Below, in pieces: positions 48,922 through 58,305 of a DNA stretch of 64,000 bases (positions are counted from its first letter, which is position 1; every line of letters starts with the position of its first letter). Under the pieces are notes generated by a model. The model was given only the letters and a program-made list of their open reading frames with translations, was not told the DNA's origin and did no database searches. This DNA comes from Irregularibacter muris. GTDB lineage: Bacteria > Bacillota > Clostridia > Eubacteriales > Garciellaceae. Position numbers and translations under genes: made by a program. The stretch spans positions 1-64,000 of the forward strand of contig NZ_JANKAS010000008.1 of NCBI RefSeq assembly GCF_024622505.1, in the 5' to 3' direction.

Positions 48922-49520
48922 GAGGCGTAATATTGGCTTCAGGGATGTCCGAGAGATTTGGACAAAACAAACTCCTTATGCCCTTAGGCCATCAAAGCAT
49001 AGTAGAAAATGTCATTGACCAGGCTATAGAATCCAAATTAAAAGGGGTATATTTAGTATATGGACATCATGAAAGAGAATTTGAAGAGATTGCTCGAAAA
49101 AAAGGAATATCCCTTATCTATAATCCAGATTATGCCCTAGGACAAAGTAAGAGCGTAAAAAAAGCAGTAGAAAATATAGAGGGAGATGTACAGGGATTAA
49201 TGTTTTTATTGGGGGATCAACCCTTTATTGGGAAAAAAACCATTAATTTATTAATAGATACATTTTCTCACTATCCCCAGGATATTGTTCTACCGACTTT
49301 TAATGGGAATAGGGGAAACCCTGTAATTTTTAGTCAGAGTTTTTTTGAAGAGATGAAAACACTACAGGGAGATAAAGGGGCTAGAGAGATTATTAAAAAA
49401 TATCCCCATAGAATAGTGAAGGTTCCTATTGCTGAAGAAATGGAAAACTACGATATTGATACTCAAGAAGATTATCAAAAAGCCATAGAATACAGGAGGG
49501 ATCAGGATGGAAGTTTATAA
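48915..49520 (+). CDS. mocA: Molybdenum cofactor nucleotidyltransferase (MocA/MobA-like)
   Basis: 201 residues. GT-A nucleotidyltransferase: N-terminal VILASGMSERFGQNKLLMPL, LLGDQPFIG as the metal-binding motif, and GNRGNPVIF. MocA-type enzymes add CMP to molybdopterin for hydroxylases of the xanthine oxidase family; the yqeC/xdhC context favours that over MobA. Overlaps yqeC by seven bases and xdhC by 14. Confidence 0.88.
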   Translation: MVGGVILASGMSERFGQNKLLMPLGHQSIVENVIDQAIESKLKGVYLVYGHHEREFEEIARKKGISLIYNPDYALGQSKSVKKAVENIEGDVQGLMFLLGDQPFIGKKTINLLIDTFSHYPQDIVLPTFNGNRGNPVIFSQSFFEEMKTLQGDKGAREIIKKYPHRIVKVPIAEEMENYDIDTQEDYQKAIEYRRDQDGSL

Positions 49521-50307
49521 AAAAGCCATTGATCTGGAAGAACAAGGAAGGGCCTTTGCCATAGCCACGGTTATTTCCTCTGGTGGTTCCACCCCTAGAA
49601 AATCCACAGCAAAAATGCTTATAGAGGAAGATGGCTCCATTACTGAAACCGTAGGCGGGGGGCCGGTGGAAAAGGAAGTCATCCAAGAGGCTCTGAAGGC
49701 TATTAAAGAGGGGAAATCCAAATTAGTTTCTTATGAATTAAATAAAGAGGTTCAAGGTGGATTAAATATGAATTGTGGAGGAAGTATGCAAGTCTTTATT
49801 GAAGTCATCCATCCCAGACCTACCGTAGTGTTAATAGGTGGAGGCCATGTAAACTATGCCTTATCAAAATTAGTAGATTTTTTGGGCTTTGATCTTATGG
49901 TGGTAGATGATCGAAAGGAATATTGTAATGAGCAAAGATTTCCTACGGCCAAGAGATTGATGATCGTAGAGGATTATACAAAGGAGTTACAAGAGCTAAA
50001 ACTTCATAAAAACCACTATGTAGTTATAGCCACTAAGAATGATGACGGACCTAGTTTGAAAGGAGTCATTAGATCAGGGGCAGACTACATAGGAATGATT
50101 GGTAGTAAAAGAAAGGTGAAAAAAATCTTGGATGATCTATTGGCAAAGGGGTATTCCCAAGAGGAACTTGATAAAGCTCATGCTCCAATAGGCCTGGATA
50201 TAGGAGCTGAAACTCCAGAAGAAATAGCTATTAGTATTATGGGAGAATTAATCAAAGCAATAAAGGGTGGTTCAGGTCAATCTTTAGTAGAATTGAGGAG
50301 ATTTTAA
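49507..50307 (+). CDS. xdhC: XdhC family molybdenum hydroxylase maturation protein
   Basis: 266 residues. N-terminal XdhC/CoxI domain (AFAIATVISSGGSTPRKSTAKM; GGGPVEKEV; GGLNMNCGGSM) and C-terminal Rossmann domain (VVLIGGGHVNYALSKL, DDRKEYCN, YIGMIGSKRKVKKIL, APIGLDIGAETPEEIAISI). Binds molybdenum cofactor, exchanges oxo for sulfido ligand and delivers it to the hydroxylase. The hydroxylase itself is not encoded in the window. Its stop shares a base with the yqeB start (TAATG). Confidence 0.94.
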   Translation: MEVYKKAIDLEEQGRAFAIATVISSGGSTPRKSTAKMLIEEDGSITETVGGGPVEKEVIQEALKAIKEGKSKLVSYELNKEVQGGLNMNCGGSMQVFIEVIHPRPTVVLIGGGHVNYALSKLVDFLGFDLMVVDDRKEYCNEQRFPTAKRLMIVEDYTKELQELKLHKNHYVVIATKNDDGPSLKGVIRSGADYIGMIGSKRKVKKILDDLLAKGYSQEELDKAHAPIGLDIGAETPEEIAISIMGELIKAIKGGSGQSLVELRRF

Positions 50308-51116
50308 TGAAGAATTTAATTGTAATGCGGGGCGGGGGAGATATTGCTAGTGGAATTGCTCATAGACTAGTAATGGCTGGATTTCCAGTGGTTATTTTGG
50401 AAGTGGAAAAACCTACCATGGTAAGAAGAACAGTATCCTTTGCCCAAGCCATTTATGATGGGGAAATGATTATAGAAGGAATAAAGGCTAAACTGGCAAA
50501 AAGTCCAGAGGACGCTATAGATATGATAGATCAAGAGATTTTACCGATTTTAATTGATCCTAAGGGAGAGTCTATAGAAAAGCTAAAACCCTTGGCCATA
50601 GTGGATGCAATCCTGGCAAAGAAAAACTTGGGTACCCATAAGGACATGGCTTCCATAGTCATAGGAGTGGGACCGGGATTTACTGCAGGTGAGGATGTTC
50701 ATGCCGTAATAGAAACCATGAGGGGACATTTTTTGGGCAGGGTTATTTTAAAAGGGCAAGCCATACCCAATACCGGTGTGCCAGGGGAAATAGGCGGACA
50801 TGATATCGATAGGGTTCTTAGAGCGCCTATTGAAGGAGAATTTAAAGCCACCAGAAAAATAGGGGATATCGTAAAGAAAGGCGAGATTGTGGCCTATGTA
50901 GGAGAAAAGCCCGTACCTGCTACCATATCTGGTGTGCTCAGAGGTCTATTACAGGATGGATTAGCAGTGACCCCCGGTTATAAGATAGGCGATATTGATG
51001 CTAGGGATGTGGCAGAACATTGTTTGACCATTTCAGATAAAGCTCGTTCGGTAGGAGGGGGAGTACTAGAGGCATTATTGTATTTACAGTGCAGACGAGG
51101 TGATAAGCAATGTTAA
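50307..51116 (+). CDS. yqeB: Selenium-dependent molybdenum cofactor protein YqeB
   Basis: 269 residues. Starts VMRGGGDIASGIAHRLVMAGFPVVILE, with GIGVGPGFTAGEDVHAVIETMRGH and GEIGGHDIDRVLRAP, the YqeB (EF2563) pattern. Needed, with YqeC, for selenium-dependent molybdenum hydroxylases; best genomic marker for that trait. Overlaps xdhC by one base and pucR by seven, so pucR is probably transcribed from the same promoter. Confidence 0.93.
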   Translation: MKNLIVMRGGGDIASGIAHRLVMAGFPVVILEVEKPTMVRRTVSFAQAIYDGEMIIEGIKAKLAKSPEDAIDMIDQEILPILIDPKGESIEKLKPLAIVDAILAKKNLGTHKDMASIVIGVGPGFTAGEDVHAVIETMRGHFLGRVILKGQAIPNTGVPGEIGGHDIDRVLRAPIEGEFKATRKIGDIVKKGEIVAYVGEKPVPATISGVLRGLLQDGLAVTPGYKIGDIDARDVAEHCLTISDKARSVGGGVLEALLYLQCRRGDKQC

Positions 51117-52792
51117 CAAATGCAGGTATTACGATAGAACAGGCTTTAAAATTAGACGCACTAAAGGGAGCGAAACTTATCGCAGGAGAAAGAGGTAAGG
51201 GCAATGCTATTACCCAGATAAATATCATGGAGGTACCGGATATTGGGGATTGGGTAAAGGGGGGAGAGCTGCTTCTCACTACGGCCTATTCTATAAAGGA
51301 TGACCCTATAGCACAAAAGGAATTAATTCCTAAGCTTCATGAAAAAGGATTAGCTGGGCTGGCCATAAAACCCCGAAGATATTTGAAATCTATTTCAGAG
51401 GATATGATTAAAACGGCTGAATCGTTGGGGTTCCCCCTTATTGAACTACCCTTTGAGGCTTCTTTTACTGATATTATGAACCCTATTTTAGCAGAAGTAT
51501 TAAATAAACAAGCTGCCCTATTGACCACTCTAGAGGAAGTTCATGGACAATTGATGAATATATTATTGGCTGGCGGAGAATTAAAAGATATTAGTGATGC
51601 TCTAGCAAAGATGGTAAAAAACCCTGTGGCCATTCAGGATAATTTATTTAATAACACAGTAGTTTCCCTATATAGAGAAAACCCGGAACTACGAGAAGAG
51701 TTAATGGTCAAGGCTCAAAAACAACAGGGAATATCCTCCCGCTATTATCAACTGCACAGGCACCAACGCACCGAAGATGAGGTAGGGGGAAAAACGGTTA
51801 CTAAAGTTATCATGCCTATAGTGGCAGGAAATAAGACCTATGGGTATATTATTGTATGGGAGACGAATGCTAAGTTGGAAGTAGTGGATATGAGAACCAT
51901 TGAAACCTCATCAGCCATAGCAGCTTTGGATGTCATGAAGGAAGTTGCCATTTTAGAAGTAGAAAAAAGACATAAAATAGAATTTATTGAGGATCTACTA
52001 TCTCCTGATCAGAGTCTGCAGAAGCTGGCAATTGAAAGAGGACCTATTTTTGGATTAGAATTTGGCAAAGACTATGTGGTTATGGTGATTAGTCTAGATG
52101 ATTTTGAAAAATCCTTTAAAAAGACACCCAATAATGCGGAATTTATTCAACAATATAAGAACCGTATTCAACAAAGCATTCAAAGCACAGCACAAAAGCA
52201 CAATCAAAAAATAATTATGGGTGATAAAAGCGATAGTCTAACTATTTTATTAGCCGTTGACCCCTTAATGGATAGTAGTGATGTAAAAAATAAAAGTATT
52301 GACTTGGGAAAAAACATTATAGAGGTGGTAAAAAAGGCTTTTCCTGAAATAGAGATATCTATTGGCATTGGAAGGTATTATTCTAAGATAGAAGAATTAT
52401 ACAAAAGCTATCAGGATGCCAAGAAATCCATAACCCTTGGGAAATTATTTAACCAAGATAAAGTTGTACATTTTGATGATCTTGGGATTTATAGACTCCT
52501 ATATTATGAAAATTTAAAACCAGAGTTAAGACGCTTTTATACAGAAACCCTAATGCCCCTGGTAGAATATGACAAAGCCAAGGATACAGAGTTAGTGAAA
52601 ACTTTGCAGTCTTATTTCGAAAATAACGGCAACCTAAAAAAGATTTCAAAGCAATTATTTACCCATTACAATACCATTTTATATAGAATTCAGCGAATTG
52701 AAGAAATATGTCATGTCAACCTTCAAGATGCCCACCAACGTTTAAATTTAGAAATTGCTCTTAAAATTATGTATATCATAGATAAAAAATAA
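51110..52792 (+). CDS. pucR: PucR family transcriptional regulator
   Basis: 560 residues. N-terminal PucR domain (ITIEQALKLDALKGAKLIAGE, VPDIGDWVKGGELLLTTAYSIKD), a middle region and GGDEF-like CdaR domain with SIGIGRYYSKIEELYKSYQDA, and C-terminal PucR helix-turn-helix (HYNTILYRIQRIEEIC). In B. subtilis PucR senses purine-degradation intermediates and controls the puc genes. Here it lies between the Se-Mo maturation genes and the AllFGH-like operon, so it probably controls one or both. Confidence 0.92.
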   Translation: MLTNAGITIEQALKLDALKGAKLIAGERGKGNAITQINIMEVPDIGDWVKGGELLLTTAYSIKDDPIAQKELIPKLHEKGLAGLAIKPRRYLKSISEDMIKTAESLGFPLIELPFEASFTDIMNPILAEVLNKQAALLTTLEEVHGQLMNILLAGGELKDISDALAKMVKNPVAIQDNLFNNTVVSLYRENPELREELMVKAQKQQGISSRYYQLHRHQRTEDEVGGKTVTKVIMPIVAGNKTYGYIIVWETNAKLEVVDMRTIETSSAIAALDVMKEVAILEVEKRHKIEFIEDLLSPDQSLQKLAIERGPIFGLEFGKDYVVMVISLDDFEKSFKKTPNNAEFIQQYKNRIQQSIQSTAQKHNQKIIMGDKSDSLTILLAVDPLMDSSDVKNKSIDLGKNIIEVVKKAFPEIEISIGIGRYYSKIEELYKSYQDAKKSITLGKLFNQDKVVHFDDLGIYRLLYYENLKPELRRFYTETLMPLVEYDKAKDTELVKTLQSYFENNGNLKKISKQLFTHYNTILYRIQRIEEICHVNLQDAHQRLNLEIALKIMYIIDKK

Positions 52793-52942
52793 AAAATAAG
52801 GAAGAATATAAGAAGATAACAAAAAAAAGTTCAAAGCTTGAAACTTCTTTATATATATTTAACAAAGGGAAACCATCTAAAAAATAGAATTTAATAATAA
52901 GAGAGATGAGGTAATCACAGCAAAGATAAGGGATGAAATAAA

Positions 52943-53896
52943 ATGATAAATGCGGTTAGTATAAGTACTAGGGTAGAGAAAATAATTGATGATAAAACCG
53001 TAGAAGGATTTATTCATTCAGTTTTTGATCAAGCTTGTAACATTCAACTAGCTGACAATAATTTGATTGGGTTGATTTCAAGTAAATATGGAGATAATCC
53101 TTATAGCATTTCTCTAGATTTAGCAGCTGGACAAACAATGAAAAGCTTATCTTTACAGCAAGGAATGAAAGTGATCATAAATCGAGAGAGAATTCGAAGT
53201 GTGGTAGGAGCTTTTCATATTAATCTCCAAAATACCATTAGCTGGGATCCCTCATTGGTCACTGATTTTCAACACAGATTGGGAAAAGCCCAATTAAAAA
53301 ATAATCTTCGTATCGTTCTAAGAGTCTTGATTGAACAGGGAAATTTTTACGGAATAGGCCCCCTAGTTTTTGAGTATCCTGAGGTTATAAAGTTCTATAA
53401 TTATCAAGAATTGGGAAAAGATTTTTCGGGTAATCATTACAGCGAGTTTATAGCCCCAAGAATAAAAGAACTGATGTACGGGATTGTTGAAAAAGAAAAA
53501 TCCCTAATCCAAAATATGTTAAAGAGAATTGTAGGATTTGGTCCTGGATTAACCCCTTCAGCAGATGATCTGCTGGTGGGTATGATGGCAGCTCTCTACT
53601 ATGTAGGCCAATATTGCCAGGAGGATTTAAAGGTTATTTCCTATCTCAAGGATGGCCTTATCAAAGAAATTACAAATCAAACCACATTGGTAAGTCAGCA
53701 AATGCTCATTGCAGCCACCAGAGGTGAGTTCGCAAGACCTATTAAAGAGTTATGTATAGCTCTAGTTACTTCAGAGAATAAAAAAGATCTAGAAAAAGCG
53801 GTACAAGAGGCCATTAACTTAGGTTCCACTTCAGGAACAGATACAATGGTGGGCTTATTATTAGGAGCTTTTATCATCTACAACTATTATGTATAA
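52943..53896 (+). CDS. allH: DUF2877 protein (AllH/YlbF-like)
   Basis: 317 residues. Contains the DUF2877 core KRIVGFGPGLTPSADDLLVGMMAAL and LINLGSTSGTDTMVGLLLGA-like NLGSTSGTDTMVGLLLG. In E. coli the homologue AllH (YlbF), with AllF (FdrA) and AllG (YlbE), makes oxamate transcarbamylase, which converts oxalurate and phosphate to oxamate and carbamoyl phosphate. First gene of the five-gene run with FdrA, the 56-residue ORF, DUF1116, CoA-transferase and cyclase. I assign by the domain and by gene order; the substrate here need not be oxalurate. Confidence 0.85.
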   Translation: MINAVSISTRVEKIIDDKTVEGFIHSVFDQACNIQLADNNLIGLISSKYGDNPYSISLDLAAGQTMKSLSLQQGMKVIINRERIRSVVGAFHINLQNTISWDPSLVTDFQHRLGKAQLKNNLRIVLRVLIEQGNFYGIGPLVFEYPEVIKFYNYQELGKDFSGNHYSEFIAPRIKELMYGIVEKEKSLIQNMLKRIVGFGPGLTPSADDLLVGMMAALYYVGQYCQEDLKVISYLKDGLIKEITNQTTLVSQQMLIAATRGEFARPIKELCIALVTSENKKDLEKAVQEAINLGSTSGTDTMVGLLLGAFIIYNYYV

Positions 53897-53914
53897 GTAT
53901 AAAGGAGGAAAAAC

Positions 53915-55471
53915 ATGGCAGTACATGTGCAAGTAAAGAAAAACACATATTATGATTCTGTAACATTGATGATTATTACTAAAGAAGTAAAGAATGTACC
54001 TGGTGTAAAAGAAGTATTAGTAGGTATGGCAACAGATCTAAACAAAGAACTAAGTGGCAACTTAAACCTATTAACACCAGAGATTGAAGAATTAACAAAC
54101 AATGATTTCTACATTACCGTAGACGCAGAAAGTGAAGAAGCCTTTAATCATGCCGTAGAAAAAGTAGATGAGTTATTAAATAAAAAAGCAGAGGATCAAG
54201 CAGGGGATTACAAACCACCAACTTTTGATTCTGCTTATAAAACCATGTCTGATGCAAATCTAGCGGTTATCTCCATTCCTGGAGAATATGCGGCAGCTGA
54301 GGCAAGAAAAGCCTTAGAAAAAGATATGCACGTTATGTTATTTAGTGATAACGTTCCATTGGACCAAGAATTAGAATTGAAAAAATACGCCCATGATAAA
54401 GGACTATTGGTGATGGGACCTGACTGTGGTACCGCAATCCTAAATGGTATCCCTCTATGTTTTGCAAACGTAGTAAAAGATGGAGACATTGGAATGGTGG
54501 GAGCCTCTGGAACAGGAATCCAAGAAGTATCCGCCATTATAGGGAAATTAGGAAGTGGAATTACCCAAGCCATTGGAACCGGTGGACGTGACTTGAAAAC
54601 AGAAATTGGCGGAATCATGATGTTAGATGGCATCCGTGCCCTACAAAATGACCCTAAAACAAAAGTCATAGTGGTTATCTCCAAACCCCCAGCAAAAGAA
54701 GTTATGGAAAAAGTACTCGGTGCTTTAAAAGAATCCGAAAAACCAGCAGTAGTACACTTTATTGGTGGAGACCCAGAAGTAGCAAGAAGTCATGGAGCTT
54801 ATGCAGGACTTACTTTAGAAGATACCGCTTACAAAGCTGTAGCCTTATCTAGAGGAGAAGAAGTAAAAGATGTAGTAGATTTCACAGTAGACAAAGCAGA
54901 ACTAGAGAAAAAAGCCCAAGAGGAAGTAGGAAAATATGCTAAGGGACAAAAATACCTAAGAGGATTATACTCTGGGGGTACTCTAGCCTATGAAGCCTTA
55001 GAAATTATGCTGGAAAACGGAAAAGACGGATATTCCAATATTCCACTGAAAAAAGAATACAAACTACAAAACTCCTTCCAAAGTAAAGAACACACCGTAC
55101 TTGACCTAGGAGAAGATGAGTTTACTGTAGGAAAACCTCATCCAATGATTGACCCATCAACAAGAATAGATGTTATCTTAAAAGAAGCCAAAGACCCAGA
55201 AGTAGCCGTAATCCTATTAGACTTTGTTATAGGATATGGAGCAAACCCAGACATTGTAGGAGAAATCTTACCAGGAATCCTTCAAGGAAGAGAATTAGCC
55301 CAAAAAGAAGGACGTCATATCACTTTTGTAGCCTTTGTATGTGGAACCAATGAAGATCCACAAAATCTAAAAGAGTGCGAAGCGAGACTTAGGGAAAATG
55401 GTGTCATTGTATTACCATCTAATGCACAAGCCATTCGTTTTAGCGAAAAATTAATTTCTAGCATTAAATAG
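53915..55471 (+). CDS. fdrA: FdrA (AllF-like), succinyl-CoA synthetase-like
   Basis: 518 residues. Resembles ATP-grasp partner proteins of the succinyl-CoA synthetase alpha fold: Rossmann part (PGEYAAAEARKALEKDMHVMLFSDNVP; MGPDCGTAILNG), then GMVGASGTGIQEVS and GTGGRDLKTEIGG, and a C-terminal domain with FVIGYGANPDIVGEILPG. In E. coli AllF is part of oxamate transcarbamylase. It is shorter than the E. coli protein (about 555) by roughly the length of the separate 56-residue ORF that follows. Codon use is A-rich and uniform, differing from the T-rich DUF1116 gene after it. ATG 53915 behind AAAGGAGG. Confidence 0.88.
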   Translation: MAVHVQVKKNTYYDSVTLMIITKEVKNVPGVKEVLVGMATDLNKELSGNLNLLTPEIEELTNNDFYITVDAESEEAFNHAVEKVDELLNKKAEDQAGDYKPPTFDSAYKTMSDANLAVISIPGEYAAAEARKALEKDMHVMLFSDNVPLDQELELKKYAHDKGLLVMGPDCGTAILNGIPLCFANVVKDGDIGMVGASGTGIQEVSAIIGKLGSGITQAIGTGGRDLKTEIGGIMMLDGIRALQNDPKTKVIVVISKPPAKEVMEKVLGALKESEKPAVVHFIGGDPEVARSHGAYAGLTLEDTAYKAVALSRGEEVKDVVDFTVDKAELEKKAQEEVGKYAKGQKYLRGLYSGGTLAYEALEIMLENGKDGYSNIPLKKEYKLQNSFQSKEHTVLDLGEDEFTVGKPHPMIDPSTRIDVILKEAKDPEVAVILLDFVIGYGANPDIVGEILPGILQGRELAQKEGRHITFVAFVCGTNEDPQNLKECEARLRENGVIVLPSNAQAIRFSEKLISSIK

Positions 55472-55486
55472 TGGAGGGATAAAAAA

Positions 55487-55657
55487 ATGAGCAAAATCAA
55501 TGAATTGTTCGGTCAAGAGCTCAAAGTCATCAACATGGGCCTAGAGTCCTTTGGAAATGACCTAAAAGATCAAGAAATCAAAACCGTCATCATGAACTGG
55601 AAGCCACCAGCAGGTGGAAACAAAAAGATGATGTCTTTACTTTCAAAATTAAAATAA
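55487..55657 (+). CDS. 56-residue protein in the AllFGH-like operon
   Basis: Short ORF, 56 residues, start ATG 55487 with GGAGGG eight bases upstream. Sequence begins MSKINELFGQELKVINMGLE and holds VIMNWKPPAGGNKKM. It lies between fdrA (15-base gap) and DUF1116 (30-base gap), both with good ribosome binding sites, so it is translated. The pattern INxGLxSF...W+PPAGG resembles a linker segment I recall at the end of some FdrA or start of some DUF1116 proteins; that is memory, not a search. Probably a detached part of one of those subunits or a small third subunit. Confidence 0.72.
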   Translation: MSKINELFGQELKVINMGLESFGNDLKDQEIKTVIMNWKPPAGGNKKMMSLLSKLK

Positions 55658-55687
55658 ATAATTAAAACAATTGGGAGGAATACACAA

Positions 55688-56956
55688 ATGGTAATGCAAA
55701 GAATTGAAGAAGCCAACAAAAAAACCATGGAGATTATCTTAAATGGTCAACCTACTCTTGTAGGCATCGGAACTGCATTAGATACAGTGCCTGGAATGAC
55801 TGAAAAGACATTATTACATGCAGGACCACCACTAAAATGGGAAAATGCCAGTGGACCAATGAGAGGGGCTATGATGGGTGCACTTATTTATGAAGGACTT
55901 GCATCCAATGAAGAAGAAGCCGTAAAATTATTAGAATCTGGTGAAATTACATTAGATCCATGTCATCATCATGATGCAGTAGGACCTATGGCTGGGGTTA
56001 TGTCTCCATCTATGCCTGTATTTATCATAAAAAATGAAAACTATGGAAACTATGCCTACTGTACATTGAATGAAGGTTTAGGAAAAGTTTTAAGATTCGG
56101 TGCTTATTCACAAGAAGTTATTGATAGATTAAAGTGGATGGAAGGAACATTAGGACCTGTATTGAAGGAAGCTCTTGCACTTCATGGACCAATGGACTTA
56201 AAAACCTTAATTGCTCAAATGCTTCAAATGGGCGATGAAGGTCATAATAGAAATAAATCCGGTACAGGAATGTTTATTAGAGCCATAGCTCCTTATGTAG
56301 CTGAAACAAACTTTGATAAAAAAGATATTGTAGATGTACTAAAGTTTATGGACTCCAATGACCACTTTGCTCTTAACCTGACTATGCCAGCATGTAAATG
56401 TACACTAGACGCTGCTAAGGGTATTCCTTATAGCACTATTGTTACTACTCAAGCTAGAAATGGTACTGAATTTGGTATCAGAGTATCAGGTATTGAGGGT
56501 GGAGACCGATGGTTTACTGCACCAGCAGAATTTATCGATGGATTATATTTCCCAGGATATTCTCAAGACGATGCTAACCCAGATATTGGAGATAGTGTTA
56601 TTACAGAAACTACAGGTATTGGTGGATTTGCCATGGCAACTGCACCAGCTATCGTTCAATTCGTTGGTGGTACTCCACAAGATGCTGTAAACTATTCAAC
56701 TTCTATGTATGAAATTACAGCTGCAGAAAACAATGTATATACAATGCCTTTCTTAAACTTCAGAGGTACTGCAACAGGTATTGATATAAGAAAAGTAGTA
56801 GAAACAGGAATCAGACCTGTAATTAACACAGGTATTGCTCATAAAGATCCAGGTGTGGGTCAAGTAGGAGCAGGTATTGTACATCCTCCAATGAAGTGCT
56901 ATGAAGATGCTTTAGAAGCCTTTGTAGGGATGTTAGAAGAAGAAGGATTAGTTTAA
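55688..56956 (+). CDS. allG: DUF1116 protein (AllG/YlbE-like)
   Basis: 422 residues. DUF1116 signatures: HAGPPLKWENASGPMRGA, PCHHHDAVGPMAGVMSPSMP, LNEGLGKVLRFGAYS, GIRVSGIEGGDRWFTAPA and GDSVITETTGIGGFAMA. Same length and motifs as E. coli YlbE (AllG), a subunit of oxamate transcarbamylase. The three His plus Asp in CHHHD could bind metal or substrate. ATG 55688 after GGGAGG. In the middle of the operon, so the carbamoyl-transfer enzyme appears complete as AllF, AllG and AllH, with the added 56-residue protein. Confidence 0.88.
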   Translation: MVMQRIEEANKKTMEIILNGQPTLVGIGTALDTVPGMTEKTLLHAGPPLKWENASGPMRGAMMGALIYEGLASNEEEAVKLLESGEITLDPCHHHDAVGPMAGVMSPSMPVFIIKNENYGNYAYCTLNEGLGKVLRFGAYSQEVIDRLKWMEGTLGPVLKEALALHGPMDLKTLIAQMLQMGDEGHNRNKSGTGMFIRAIAPYVAETNFDKKDIVDVLKFMDSNDHFALNLTMPACKCTLDAAKGIPYSTIVTTQARNGTEFGIRVSGIEGGDRWFTAPAEFIDGLYFPGYSQDDANPDIGDSVITETTGIGGFAMATAPAIVQFVGGTPQDAVNYSTSMYEITAAENNVYTMPFLNFRGTATGIDIRKVVETGIRPVINTGIAHKDPGVGQVGAGIVHPPMKCYEDALEAFVGMLEEEGLV

Positions 56957-57032
56957 AAGTTTAGAGTCAGGGCTTTTGCCCTCCTCTAATTTTAAAAATA
57001 GATATAAAAAACAATTATAGGAGGTGAATCCA

Positions 57033-58235
57033 TTGACCAAAAAACCCTTAGAAGGTATAAAGGTTTTGGATTTAACCAGAGTATTAGCTGGCCCTTATTG
57101 TACAATGGTATTAGCCAATTTAGGTGCCGAGATTATAAAAGTTGAGCGTCCTGGTAGTGGAGATGATGCCAGAGCCTTTGGACCCTTTGTCAATGGTGAA
57201 AGTATATATTTCGTAAGTATTAACAGAGGAAAGAAAAGTATTGCAGTTGACCTAAAGTCTGAAGAAGGCAAAAAGCTTTTATTAGATTTAATTAAAGAAG
57301 TAGACGTAGTGACAGAAAACTACCGTCCAGGGACAATGGAAAAATTAGGATTAGGATATGATGTATTAAAAGAAGTTAATCCAAAGATCATCTATGCCGC
57401 TATGTCAGGTTTTGGACATTCTGGCCCCTATTCCCAAAGAGCAGCATATGATATGATTGTTCAGGGTATGGGAGGTATTATGAGTATCACTGGCCAACCA
57501 GGTGGCGAGCCTACCCGTGTAGGTACCTCTGTAGGAGATATCACAGCAGGATTATTTGGAGCTATCGGTATTCTGTCTGCCCTTTATGGAAGAAACCTTA
57601 CAGGAAAGGGTCAAAAAGTAGATGTAGCTATGCTAGACGGTCAATTAGCCATCTTAGAAAATGCCATTGCCCGTTATACTTCTACCCAAGAAGTACCAGG
57701 TCCTCTAGGAGGAAGACATCCATCTATTACACCCTTTGAAACCTTTAAAACAAAAGATACCTGGGCTATTTTAGCTGCAGGAAACAATGCTCTATGGGCT
57801 AAGTTTTGTAAGGCTGTAGGCAGAGAAGAATTAATTGATGATGCTCGATTTGCAAATAATGGCGATAGAACCAAGAATCATGATATACTAAAACCAATAC
57901 TCGATGAAATATTTGTCCAAAAGACTACAGCAGAGTGGATGGAACTTCTAAACAAGGTTGGAGTGCCAGCTAGCCCAATCAATACAGTAGAAGATTTATT
58001 TAAAGATCCACAGGTTGAGGCAAGACATATGTTAGTAGAGGTTGAGCAACCTAAGGTTGGAAAAATTAAGGTAGCAGGTAACCCAATTAAGTTATCTACT
58101 ATACCAGCAGAACAAGAGGTTCCAATGGATCCTGCTCCATCTATTGGTCAACATACAGAGGAAATTTTAAAATCTCTGTTAGGAATGGATGAAGATGGGG
58201 TAAAAAAACTAATGGACACAAAAGTAATAGAATAA
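57033..58235 (+). CDS. Family III CoA-transferase (CaiB/BaiF)
   Basis: About 400 residues. Moves CoA between carboxylic acids. N-terminal LEGIKVLDLTRVLAGPYCTMVLANLGAEIIKVE and catalytic-Asp region AAYDMIVQGMGGIMSITG are typical, with GRHPSITPFETFKT after it. I choose TTG 57033, eight bases after AGGAGG; GTG 57024 is too near that site. Its place after AllFGH-like genes is not seen in the E. coli allantoin cluster. It might activate an acid released after carbamoyl transfer. Substrate not readable. Confidence 0.85.
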   Translation: MTKKPLEGIKVLDLTRVLAGPYCTMVLANLGAEIIKVERPGSGDDARAFGPFVNGESIYFVSINRGKKSIAVDLKSEEGKKLLLDLIKEVDVVTENYRPGTMEKLGLGYDVLKEVNPKIIYAAMSGFGHSGPYSQRAAYDMIVQGMGGIMSITGQPGGEPTRVGTSVGDITAGLFGAIGILSALYGRNLTGKGQKVDVAMLDGQLAILENAIARYTSTQEVPGPLGGRHPSITPFETFKTKDTWAILAAGNNALWAKFCKAVGREELIDDARFANNGDRTKNHDILKPILDEIFVQKTTAEWMELLNKVGVPASPINTVEDLFKDPQVEARHMLVEVEQPKVGKIKVAGNPIKLSTIPAEQEVPMDPAPSIGQHTEEILKSLLGMDEDGVKKLMDTKVIE

Positions 58236-58305
58236 TCTTGTGATAACCCTGGAGATTTATCCCGGGAATCAATAAATATTTAAAATTTGAAAGGAGATTT
58301 TCAAT

